Shown here: positions 50,196 to 57,092 of the stretch, piece after piece | Layout of the letters: every line of letters begins with the position of its first letter | How positions within the stretch are numbered: position 1 is the first letter of the stretch | Assembly (NCBI RefSeq): GCF_009674665.1 | Contig: NZ_WKJD01000008.1 | Span: 38,007 to 102,006, forward strand | Length of the DNA: 64,000 nt | Origin: Agromyces kandeliae | GTDB lineage: Bacteria; Actinomycetota; Actinomycetes; Actinomycetales; Microbacteriaceae | Direction: 5' to 3' | Position numbers and translations under genes: made by a program | The notes under the pieces: generated by a model | Database searches by the model: none | Told to the model about the DNA's origin: nothing | Seen by the model: the letters and a program-made list of their open reading frames with translations, nothing else

Positions 50196-50594
50196 ATGGA
50201 CCCGCTCGACGTCATCGCCCTCGCCGGCGAGGTCATCGCGTGGGTCGCCCTGGCGGCAGGCGGCGTGCTGCTGCTCGCCTTCGCGTTCGCGCGCATGGCG
50301 GACGGGGCATGGGATGCGATCGAGGTCGCGATCGTGGAGCGCGACGACGGCACCGTGGTGCGCTGGTTCGCCGGCGGGGAGTTCCACGAGCGACCCGTCG
50401 AACCGGGCGAGGAGCCGAAGCCCGATTCCGAGGACGGCGAGCCGCTCGCCTGGGTGCGTCGGCGGAGTCCCGACCGGCTGCGGTTCGAGGCCGCGTCGCA
50501 TCTGCCCCGCGTGCTCGGCACGATCGCGGTGATCCTGGTCGGGATCGGCATCGTGGCCACGGTCGCGTCGACGGTCGCCGGCGTCGTCGGCTGA
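50196..50594 (+). CDS. Small membrane protein of unknown function
   Basis: The 132-residue protein has a membrane segment at about residues 8-33 (IALAGEVIAWVALAAGGVLLLAFAFA) and another at about 108-130 (VLGTIAVILVGIGIVATVAST), joined by a soluble, acidic stretch rich in Glu and Pro (FHERPVEPGEEPKPDSEDGEP). I do not recognise a family. Coding potential is supported by composition and by the -10 element seven bases before its ATG. It is convergent with the TrkA gene. Confidence 0.75.
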   Translation: MDPLDVIALAGEVIAWVALAAGGVLLLAFAFARMADGAWDAIEVAIVERDDGTVVRWFAGGEFHERPVEPGEEPKPDSEDGEPLAWVRRRSPDRLRFEAASHLPRVLGTIAVILVGIGIVATVASTVAGVVG

Positions 50595-50662
50595 GCGCGA
50601 GGCGACGCGGTGACGCGAGCCCGGGGCGCTGCCGCGCCGACGCATGCGCCCCGCGGCATCCG

Positions 50663-51331
50663 CTACTCGAGCGCCGCGAACTTCTCGATGTCGCCCTCGG
50701 TGCCCGACACGATGATGAGGTCGTGGTTGGACACGACCGTCTTCTCGGTCGCGTACGTGAACGGCTTGCCGGGGCTCTTCACGCCGACGACGGTCACGTT
50801 GTGGCGGGAGCGGACGCCCGAGTCGGTGAGGTTCTTCCCACGGATCGGCTTCGGCGGGTACATCTTCACGAGGGCGAAGTCGTCGTCGAACTCGATGAAG
50901 TCCAGCATGCGACCCGACACCAGGTGCGCTGTCCGCTCCCCGGCCTCGCGCTCGGGGTAGATGACGTGGTTCGCGCCGATGCGCTCCAGGATCTTGCCGT
51001 GCGAGGTCGAGATCGCCTTCGCCCAGATCTGCGGGATCTTGAGGTCGACGAGGTTCGCCGTGATGAGCACCGACGCCTCGACGGACGAGCCGACGGCGCA
51101 CACCGCGATCGAGAACTCCTGCGCGCCGATCTGCTTCAGCGCGTCGAGGGACTTCGCGTCGGCGACGACGGCGTGCGTGACGCGCTCGGCCCACTTCTGC
51201 ACGAGGCCCTCGTCCTCGTCGACGGCGAGCACCTCGCGGCCGAGGCGGTCGAGCTGGCCGGCGGTGGCCGCCCCGAACCGGCCGAGTCCGATGACGAGCA
51301 CTGGGGCGTCGTGCTTGATGCGATCAACCAA
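50663..51331 (-). CDS. ktrA: Potassium uptake regulatory subunit (KtrA/TrkA)
   Basis: The 222-residue cytoplasmic RCK protein has the Rossmann nucleotide-binding fold VLVIGLGRFGAATAGQLDRLGREVLAVDEDEGLVQKW at residues 10-45, with VVADAKSLDALKQIGAQEFSIAV, and a C-terminal RCK_C domain at about 140-222. It forms rings that gate the KtrB channel and sense ATP/ADP. The ATG overlaps the end of ktrB by eight bases. Confidence 0.94.
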   Translation of the reverse strand: MVDRIKHDAPVLVIGLGRFGAATAGQLDRLGREVLAVDEDEGLVQKWAERVTHAVVADAKSLDALKQIGAQEFSIAVCAVGSSVEASVLITANLVDLKIPQIWAKAISTSHGKILERIGANHVIYPEREAGERTAHLVSGRMLDFIEFDDDFALVKMYPPKPIRGKNLTDSGVRSRHNVTVVGVKSPGKPFTYATEKTVVSNHDLIIVSGTEGDIEKFAALE

Positions 51332-52766
51332 CGATGGGCCTCTCTTCCGGTCGTCTGAACAGCTGGCGCTTCTGCGCGGCCGCGAGGGCCGCCGCGAGGG
51401 TGACCGTGCCCACGCGTCCCATGAACATGGTCGCAGCCATCACGTACTTCCCCTCGGGCGGCAACGACTCGGTGAGCCCGGTCGAGAGCCCGCAGGTGGC
51501 GAACGCCGAGATCACGTCGAACAGCACGAAGTCGAGCGCCGACTTCGTGATCTGGGTGATGATCACGGTCGAGACGGCCACGATGGTCGCGCCCCAGAGC
51601 ACGACGCTGACGGCGAGGCGCAGGATGTCGCGGGGGATGCGCCGCCCGAATGCCTCCATCGCCGGCGCACCGCGCGCCTCCGCGTACGCCGCGAGGAACA
51701 GCACGGCGAGCGTGGTCACCTTGATGCCGCCCGCCGTCGAGGCGGAGCCGCCGCCGACGAACATCAGCATGTCGGTGACGAGCAGGCTCGAGCCGTAGAG
51801 GTCGGCCATGTCGATCGTCGAGAAGCCGCCGGACCGGGTCATCGTCGACATGAAGAACGCCTCGTAGAAGGTCTTCACGAAGCTGAGGCCGCCGTACGTC
51901 TTCGGGTTGTTGTACTCGAGCACCAGGAACGTGACCGCGCCCGCGATCCACAGCACGATCGTCGTGGTCAGGGTGAGCTTGACGTGGACGCCCCAGCGGC
52001 GCGGGCTCTTCCACGTGCGCAGCAGGGCGAAGATCACCGGGAACCCGAGGCTGCCGAGGAACACCGCGAGCATCATCAGCGACTGGAACCAGTAGTCGTC
52101 GAAGAACTCGACCGGGCCGAGCGGGTTCGGGTTGAAGCCCGTGTTCGTGAACGCGCTCACCGCGTAGTAGGCCGAGTACCAGACGCTCGTGCCGAAGTCA
52201 TATCCCTTGGCGAGCACGCTCGGGATCATGCCGAGCATGATCACGGCCTCGATCGACAGCGTGCTGATCGCGACCGTCGCGAGCAGGCCGCCGACCTCGC
52301 CGAGTCGCACCGCCTGCCGCTCGGACACCGGTCCCGCGTGCACGCGCGACGGGTTCGTGTCGCTCGCGGCCATGAGCCTGGCACGCAGGCCGAGCCGCCG
52401 CGAGACGACGAGGCCGAGGATCGACGCCAGCGTCAGCACGCCCATGCCGCCGACGTTCATGCCGAGGAAGATGATCCCGTTGCCGAAGGGCGACCAGTGC
52501 GTCGCCATGTCGACGGTGGTGAGGCCGGTGACGCAGATCGTGGAGACCGCAGTGAAGAGCGCGTCGTAGAGCGGGGTGCCGCGGCCCTCGCCGGCGCGTG
52601 CGATCGGGAGCGACAGCAGCATCGTCGTGATGAGGATCAGCGCGGCGAAGACGAGGATCGCGAATCGCGAGGGCGAGCTCTTCACGAGCACGTCGAAGGC
52701 GTCGCGTACACCGCCGAGCCATGAGCGCCGGGCCGGGCCCCGACGACCCACGGTGTTCGAGGCCAT
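51324..52766 (-). CDS. ktrB: Potassium uptake channel subunit (KtrB/TrkH)
   Basis: The 480-residue channel has the four P-loop repeats with selectivity residues: STICVTGLTTVD, SAFTNTGFNP, MTRSGGFSTID and FATCGLSTGLT. Each aligns with the TVG-like glycine of the K+ filter. The start is the ATG of MASNTVGRRG, which has GGAGGAGGGCGG just before it; an upstream frame to 52796 lacks such a site. Together with ktrA it forms a Na+- or nucleotide-dependent K+ uptake system at the membrane. Confidence 0.95.
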   Translation of the reverse strand: MASNTVGRRGPARRSWLGGVRDAFDVLVKSSPSRFAILVFAALILITTMLLSLPIARAGEGRGTPLYDALFTAVSTICVTGLTTVDMATHWSPFGNGIIFLGMNVGGMGVLTLASILGLVVSRRLGLRARLMAASDTNPSRVHAGPVSERQAVRLGEVGGLLATVAISTLSIEAVIMLGMIPSVLAKGYDFGTSVWYSAYYAVSAFTNTGFNPNPLGPVEFFDDYWFQSLMMLAVFLGSLGFPVIFALLRTWKSPRRWGVHVKLTLTTTIVLWIAGAVTFLVLEYNNPKTYGGLSFVKTFYEAFFMSTMTRSGGFSTIDMADLYGSSLLVTDMLMFVGGGSASTAGGIKVTTLAVLFLAAYAEARGAPAMEAFGRRIPRDILRLAVSVVLWGATIVAVSTVIITQITKSALDFVLFDVISAFATCGLSTGLTESLPPEGKYVMAATMFMGRVGTVTLAAALAAAQKRQLFRRPEERPIVG

Positions 52767-52824
52767 CCGCCCTCCTCCGCTCGACGCGAGAGTCATGGTA
52801 CTCCCCGCCTCCGGCGCGACTGGC

Positions 52825-52830
52825 TACCCT
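52825..52830 (+). promoter_or_regulatory. -10 element of the ArsR-family gene (leaderless)
   Basis: TACCCT followed by six bases and the ATG at 52837. Confidence 0.4.
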
Positions 52831-52836
52831 TGCACC

Positions 52837-53277
52837 ATGGCGGACATCTTCGACGTGGTGGCGGATCCGACCCGGCGCGACATCCTCGGCGTGCTCCTCG
52901 ACCGGGAGACCTCGCAGCCCGAGTCCGGCGGGGAGATCAGCGTCGGCGAGATCGTCACGGCGCTCGGCGTGAGCCAGCCGACCGTGTCGAAGCACCTGAA
53001 GGTCCTGCGCGAGTCCGGCCTGGTCGGGGTGCGCGAGGAGGGCCAGCATCGCTATTACCACCTCGACCGAGCGCCGCTGGAGCGTCTCGAGGACTGGTTG
53101 ATCCCCTTCGTGACGACGGATGCCGCGGCCGACGCGGCGACCCTGGCCGGCGCGGACGCCGGCGCCGACGAGACCCTGAACGACGACCAGCGGGCATTCG
53201 CGTCGGCCCTTGGGAAGGCCTTCGCCGACACGGCCCGCCAGGTCACGGCGGTGGTCGGCGCGAAGCGCCGGCGGTGA
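52837..53277 (+). CDS. ArsR-family winged-helix regulator
   Basis: The 146-residue regulator begins MADIFDVVADPTRRDILGVLLDRE, the ArsR pattern, and has the helix-turn-helix ISVGEIVTALGVSQPTVSKHLKVLRESGLVGVREEGQHRYYHLD, with the wing Gln-His-Arg-Tyr-Tyr. There are no Cys residues, so it cannot sense metals by the usual thiolate sites. Actinobacteria carry a conserved ArsR of this kind in the same neighbourhood (bS22, glutaredoxin). The C-terminal helical tail is 40 residues. Confidence 0.93.
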   Translation: MADIFDVVADPTRRDILGVLLDRETSQPESGGEISVGEIVTALGVSQPTVSKHLKVLRESGLVGVREEGQHRYYHLDRAPLERLEDWLIPFVTTDAAADAATLAGADAGADETLNDDQRAFASALGKAFADTARQVTAVVGAKRRR

Positions 53278-53298
53278 TCGCCGAGCGTCCGCGGCGGG

Positions 53299-53808
53299 TC
53301 AGCGCAGGCGCTTCACCATCTCGAGTTCGAGCCCGCCGGGATCGAGTTCGTACTCCCGGCTGTGGCCCGTGTAGGCGAAGCCGCGGCGCTCGTAGTAGCG
53401 ACGCGCCCGCGGGTTGTCCTCGTGCACCTCGAGGCGGAGCGTGTCGGCGCGGCCGACCGCCCACCGCTCGATCTCGTCGAGCAGCGCGTCGGTCACGCCC
53501 GAGCCCCCGCCCCGTCGCTCGGGCGTGACGTAGACGCCGACGAGCAGCGGCCCGGTCGCGGCATCCGGCACGTAGCAGCCCATCGTGCCGACCCAGCGGC
53601 CGCCCTCGATCGCGACGATGACGGTCTGCGTGGCCGATTCGCCGCGCTTCGCGCGCGTGCGCCACTCGGCTTCGTCGAACTCGATCGCCCGCTCGTATCG
53701 GTCGCCGAAGGCGATCGGGGTGTCGCGGAGCATCTCGAGACGGAGGTCGCGGACCTCTCGCCAGTCGTCCTCGCGTGTGGTCCGGATGACGAGTTCGGGT
53801 CGGGCCAT
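53299..53808 (-). CDS. GNAT-family N-acetyltransferase
   Basis: The 169-residue protein shows RTTREDDWREVRDLRLEMLRDTPIAFG, the acetyl-CoA binding VGVYVTPERRGGGSGVTDALLDEIERWA (RRGGGSG) and LRLEVHEDNPRARRYYERRGFAYTG. It resembles the RimI-like aminoglycoside-N-acetyltransferase group, but substrate is unknown. The ATG follows TAGGTT by six bases. A GTG three bases upstream is an alternative start. The gene is convergent with the ArsR gene. Confidence 0.93.
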   Translation of the reverse strand: MARPELVIRTTREDDWREVRDLRLEMLRDTPIAFGDRYERAIEFDEAEWRTRAKRGESATQTVIVAIEGGRWVGTMGCYVPDAATGPLLVGVYVTPERRGGGSGVTDALLDEIERWAVGRADTLRLEVHEDNPRARRYYERRGFAYTGHSREYELDPGGLELEMVKRLR

Positions 53809-53814
53809 CACCCG

Positions 53815-53820
53815 AACCTA
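53815..53820 (-). promoter_or_regulatory. -10 element of the GNAT gene (leaderless)
   Basis: TAGGTT on the minus strand, then six bases and the ATG. Confidence 0.4.
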
Positions 53821-53876
53821 GCGGATGCCGCGGGGCGGCCGGATCGATCCGGACGCCGCCTCACGGTCGAATGGGC

Positions 53877-53882
53877 TAGACT
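53877..53882 (+). promoter_or_regulatory. -10 element of the bS22 gene
   Basis: TAGACT about 65 bases before the GTG. Unlike most genes here it leaves a 5' leader of about 57 bases, with GTGAGG as the ribosome site. Confidence 0.45.
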
Positions 53883-53946
53883 ACCGCGGGGCGTTTCCGC
53901 CCACGGCTGCGGCACGCGCGGCCGACCCGATCTTTGTGAGGTTTTC

Positions 53947-54045
53947 GTGGGTTCCGTCATCAAGAAGCGTCGCAAGCGCATGGCGAAGAAGAAGCACCGC
54001 AAGCTGCTTCGCAAGACGCGCCACCAGCGTCGCAACAAGAAGTAG
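53947..54045 (+). CDS. 30S ribosomal protein bS22 (AURKAIP1/COX24 domain, 32 residues)
   Basis: The protein is only 32 residues, almost all basic: GSVIKKRRKRMAKKKHRKLL, then RKTRHQRRNKK. It matches the actinobacterial small ribosomal protein bS22 seen in mycobacterial 30S structures, related to mitochondrial AURKAIP1/COX24. The GTG start gives the family's invariant MGSVIKKRRKRM. It has its own leader and a strong terminator, as expected for a highly expressed gene. Confidence 0.96.
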   Translation: MGSVIKKRRKRMAKKKHRKLLRKTRHQRRNKK

Positions 54046-54066
54046 TCGCGCAGCGACCACGGCAGG

Positions 54067-54093
54067 GCGCCGGGCCTTCGGCCTGGCGCTTTT
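54067..54093 (+). terminator. Rho-independent terminator of the bS22 gene
   Basis: GCGCCGGGCC pairs with GGCCTGGCGC across a three-base loop (one G-T pair), followed at once by TTTT. It is the clearest classic terminator in the window. Confidence 0.85.
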
Positions 54094-54154
54094 CGCTGCC
54101 CGCGGCGCGATCCGCACCTCGCACGGCGGCGGGGGAACCTGCGGGTGCGCGACG

Positions 54155-54160
54155 TATCCT
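54155..54160 (+). promoter_or_regulatory. -10 element of the glutaredoxin-like gene (leaderless)
   Basis: TATCCT followed by six bases and the GTG at 54167. Confidence 0.4.
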
Positions 54161-54166
54161 GTCGGG

Positions 54167-54448
54167 GTGAACCCGACGCTCCGCGACATCCGCCTCACCC
54201 TCATCGGCAAGCCCGGATGCCACCTCTGCGACGACGCGCGAGAGGTCGTCGCGTGCGTCCGCGAGGAACTCGCCGCGACGCCGGGGTCGCCGCGCACCAC
54301 GCTCGAGGAGCGCTCGATCGTCGACGACGAGGCGCTTCGCGCGCGGTACGCCGAGGAGATCCCCGTGCTGCTCATCGACGACGAGGTGCACGGCTACTGG
54401 CGCCTCGATCCCGTTCGGCTCAAGACCGCGCTGCTCGCGCGCGGCTGA
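54167..54448 (+). CDS. Glutaredoxin-like protein (DUF836 type)
   Basis: The 93-residue thioredoxin-fold protein has the redox motif GKPGCHLCDDAREVV (CHLC near residues 17-20) and the cis-Pro loop EIPVLLIDDEVHGYWRLDPVRL. This C-x-L-C/CxxC type belongs to the short DUF836/GrxC-like group. It probably reduces protein disulphides or mycothiol adducts in the cytoplasm. It follows the bS22 terminator and has its own -10 element. Confidence 0.9.
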   Translation: MNPTLRDIRLTLIGKPGCHLCDDAREVVACVREELAATPGSPRTTLEERSIVDDEALRARYAEEIPVLLIDDEVHGYWRLDPVRLKTALLARG

Positions 54449-54468
54449 GTCCGCCGCGGTCGGCCGCG

Positions 54469-55719
54469 TCAGTCGTCCGAGGCGTCGGGTGGGCGGATGC
54501 TGCCGCGCCGACCGACCTCCGGGGTGTCGAGCCACGTCGCGCGCGCCTCCCGGTCGGCCGCCTCGCGGCGCGCGAACCAGCCGGCGATGGGCACGTCGGT
54601 CGACGAGTGCGCGACGATCGAGAGCACGATCGCGACGACGACGACGTGGAACATGAAGTCCGCCTCGGGCGCACCGCTCTGGAGGACGAGCAGGCCGTAC
54701 AGCACCGAGGCGAACCCCTTCGGGCCGAACCAGGCCGCCGTGGCGCGCTCCTCCCACGGCAGCCCGCTGCCGATGAGCGAGAGCTCGACCGCGGCCGGGC
54801 GGGCGAGCACCATCAGCAGCACGCCGAAGAGGTATGCCGTCCACGGCACGGAGGCGAGCAGTTCGGGTGAGATGAGCGCGCCGAACATCAGGATGGCGAG
54901 GAGCTTCATCAGCTCTGAGAACTGCCCGCCGAACTCGGCGAACGCGTCGCGCATCTCGGGGGCGGCGGTCGCGATGGTCATGCCGGCTGCGTACGCGGCG
55001 AGGTAGAGGTTCGCGTGCGTGACGGTGCAGATCCCGAGCACGATGAGCGCGACCGCGACCGGCGTGAGCGACGCGTACAGCGGCGTGCGCGAGAACACCC
55101 GGCGACGCACCAGCCACGCCACGATGAGCGGGACCGCGATGCCGACCGCGATCCCGAGCGCGAGCTCCTCAGCCAGCACGAGCGGCTCGACCTCCGGCCC
55201 GCCGACGGTCGCGATGAGGATCAGCACCACCGGCAGCGCCAGGCCGTCGTTGAGCCCCGACTCGACGCCGAGCAGGTGGCGCACGCGGTGCGGGATCTCG
55301 GCGCGACCGACGATCGCCGACGCGAACACCGGGTCGGTGGGCGCGAGCACCGCCGCGACCAGGGCCGCCTCGAGCCAGCCGAAGCCGAGCAGCCACACAC
55401 CGAGCAGGGTCGTGATCACGAACGTGATCGGCATGCCGAGCAGGAGCGCCCTGCCGGGCAGCCGCCACGCGGCGCGCAGCTGCTGCAGCGCGACCTCCTG
55501 TCCGTCGGTGAAGAGCACGACGAACAGGGCCAGCGATGAGACCGTGGTGACGGTGGGGTCCGTCGGGGTCAGCACGATGACGTCGAGCATCCCGCTGCCC
55601 AGGACGAATCCGGCGACGAGGAACAGCACCGTCGTCGAGAGCACCGTGCGGTGCGCGATCCCGGAGATCAGGATCGCGGCGAGCAGCACGAGAGCGAACG
55701 ACAGCAGCAGGGCATCCAC
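54469..55719 (-). CDS. Cation:proton antiporter (CPA1 family)
   Basis: The 416-residue protein has about twelve membrane helices. The family core ALVAAVLAPTDPVFASAIVGRAEIPHRVRHLLGVESGLNDGLALPVVLILIA includes the ion-binding TDP and the ESGLNDG motif of NhaP/NhaK-like Na+(K+)/H+ antiporters. LPWEERATAAWFGPKGFASVLYG is the helix with the conserved FGPKG. It helps pH and Na+ homeostasis. The C-terminal cytoplasmic tail is short (about 35 residues). A low-complexity C-rich stretch begins just upstream of its start. Confidence 0.93.
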   Translation of the reverse strand: MDALLLSFALVLLAAILISGIAHRTVLSTTVLFLVAGFVLGSGMLDVIVLTPTDPTVTTVSSLALFVVLFTDGQEVALQQLRAAWRLPGRALLLGMPITFVITTLLGVWLLGFGWLEAALVAAVLAPTDPVFASAIVGRAEIPHRVRHLLGVESGLNDGLALPVVLILIATVGGPEVEPLVLAEELALGIAVGIAVPLIVAWLVRRRVFSRTPLYASLTPVAVALIVLGICTVTHANLYLAAYAAGMTIATAAPEMRDAFAEFGGQFSELMKLLAILMFGALISPELLASVPWTAYLFGVLLMVLARPAAVELSLIGSGLPWEERATAAWFGPKGFASVLYGLLVLQSGAPEADFMFHVVVVAIVLSIVAHSSTDVPIAGWFARREAADREARATWLDTPEVGRRGSIRPPDASDD

Positions 55720-55759
55720 AGGCCCGAGTCTGCCGAACCCGGCGTCCGCCTGTCACGCA

Positions 55760-55863
55760 CCCCGCCGCATCCGCCCGCCTGCCCGCCCCGCCTCCCCGCC
55801 CCGCCCCGCCGCCCCCGCCCCGCCCCGCCGCCCCCGCCCCCGCCCCCGCCCCCGCCCCCGCCC
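55760..55863. repeat. C-rich (CCGCCC)n low-complexity tract
   Basis: About 100 bases of CCCGCC/CCCCCGCC units, pure C/G with almost no other bases from 55795 onward. On the complementary strand it is a series of G runs of three to five that could form G-quadruplexes. It borders the first hairpin repeat. Confidence 0.85.
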
Positions 55864-55866
55864 ACC

Positions 55867-55920
55867 GAGATGACGCGAACTGCGCTCCCGGCGCCCGTTC
55901 AGCGCCGTTCGCGTCATCTC
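55867..55920. repeat. Hairpin repeat element, copy 1
   Basis: GAGATGACGCGAAC (55867-55880) is exactly complementary to GTTCGCGTCATCTC (55907-55920). The stem extends inward to 20 bp with one mismatch (GAAC-t-GCGCT against AGCGC-c-GTTC), leaving a 14-base loop. A second copy with the same arms stands at 56996. Confidence 0.85.
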
Positions 55921-56033
55921 GCGGAGGGCTTGCCGGAGACGACCCGTCCTCCACAGGGAGCGGGCATCGCGGGGAGCGCCCGGCTTGGGCGGAATGGTCG
56001 AGCGTCACGGGCCGCGCGGACGAGGGTTGCGGG

Positions 56034-57002
56034 GTGGGCGCACGCACGGGACTGCCGGAGGAGCTCGCCGGAACGGCGTTCTCGGTCGCGCGGGCGCGCC
56101 GCGCCGGGGTCGGAGCGGGTCGGCTCCGGGGCTCCGACCTGGCCCGTCCGTTCCACGGCGTGCGGCTGCCGGCATCCGTCGACCTCGACGTGCTCGCCGT
56201 CTGCCGCGCCTACGCCGAGCGCATGCGGCCCTGCGAGGCGTTCAGCCACCGCACGGCCGGCGCCCTCCACGGGCTCCCCGTCGCGGGTCGGCGGCCCGAC
56301 GGCACGATCGACGTCGCCGCCGTGGAGCCCAACGGCCTGCCACGTGCACGCGGCGTCCGCGGGCATCGCATCCGCCCCGAGTTCGTGCGGGTCGGCACGA
56401 TCCACGGGGTTCGGGTGGTCTCCGCGATCGACGCGTGGTGCCAGCTGGCCGGCGAGCTGACGGAGCGCGAGCTCGTCGTCATCGGCGACGCGCTGGTCCG
56501 TCGGCGGCACCCGTCGGCGACGCTCGACGGCCTGCAGCGTGCCGTGGCGCGCACGGCCGGCCGCCGCGGGCACCGCCGCCTCGTGAGGGCGCTCTCGCGC
56601 GTGAGGCCCCGTACCGATTCGCCCGCGGAGACCCTGCTCCGACTCGACCTCGTCGACGCCGGACTGCCCGAGCCCGACGTCAACGTGCCGATCCACGACG
56701 CGTCGGGGCGGCAGATCGCCATCGGGGACCTCGTCTACGCGCGCTGGCGCGTGCTCGTCGAGTACGACGGCGAGCACCACCGGAACGACCGCGCCCAGTA
56801 CTCCCGCGACGTCGACCGGCTCGACGACCTCGCCCATGCGGGATGGCGCGTGATCCGGTTCAACGCGGCCCACCGCGGCCGGCGGCGGGTCGACCGTATC
56901 GACCGCGTCCGCGCGGCGCTCATCGCCGCCGGCTGGGGCCCAGTCGAGCTGAGCCCCGTCGAGCTGAGCCCCGTCGAGCTGAGGCCCGCCGCACCGAGAT
57001 GA
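56034..57002 (+). CDS. AbiEi-like / DUF559 endonuclease-fold protein
   Basis: The 322-residue protein has an AbiEi-like N-terminal part (AGTAFSVARARRAGVGAGRLRGSDLARPFHGVRLP, as in type IV antitoxin N-termini) and a DUF559 C-terminus related to Vsr-type PD-(D/E)xK nucleases: AIGDLVYARWRVLVEYDGEHHRNDRAQYSRDVDRLDDLAHAGWRVIRF, in which the Asp of GDLVY and the Glu of VEYDG are likely metal ligands. Such proteins are common and uncharacterised in Microbacteriaceae and their kin. The start is a GTG. The last 20 residues (three VELSP units) come from a 15-base tandem repeat, and the stop codon lies inside the flanking hairpin repeat. Confidence 0.83.
   Translation: MGARTGLPEELAGTAFSVARARRAGVGAGRLRGSDLARPFHGVRLPASVDLDVLAVCRAYAERMRPCEAFSHRTAGALHGLPVAGRRPDGTIDVAAVEPNGLPRARGVRGHRIRPEFVRVGTIHGVRVVSAIDAWCQLAGELTERELVVIGDALVRRRHPSATLDGLQRAVARTAGRRGHRRLVRALSRVRPRTDSPAETLLRLDLVDAGLPEPDVNVPIHDASGRQIAIGDLVYARWRVLVEYDGEHHRNDRAQYSRDVDRLDDLAHAGWRVIRFNAAHRGRRRVDRIDRVRAALIAAGWGPVELSPVELSPVELRPAAPR
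56943..56987 (+). repeat. Three tandem 15-base units at the gene's 3' end
   Basis: GTCGAGCTGAGCCCC is repeated at 56943, 56958 and 56973 (the third has one change), each unit adding VELSP or a variant to the protein. Confidence 0.9.
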
Positions 57003-57049
57003 CGCGAATCGCGGTTCCGGCGACGCCGGACGACCGTTCGCGTCATCTC
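56996..57049. repeat. Hairpin repeat element, copy 2
   Basis: GAGATGACGCGAAT (56996-57009) pairs with GTTCGCGTCATCTC (57036-57049) with one mismatch, around an inner TCCGGCG/CGCCGGA stem. The arms are those of copy 1, 1.1 kb away, with the DUF559-like gene in between. The gene's TGA stop (57000-57002) lies in the left arm. Confidence 0.85.
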
Positions 57050-57092
57050 AGCGCGCGGGAGGCCGGCGGGCGGGCGCGCGGGGCAGGTGCGG

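Noticed and set aside
55760..57049. CRISPR array or insertion sequence at the repeat cluster
   Set aside because: No regular spacers, no terminal repeats with target duplications, and no transposase; the protein is a DUF559 type.
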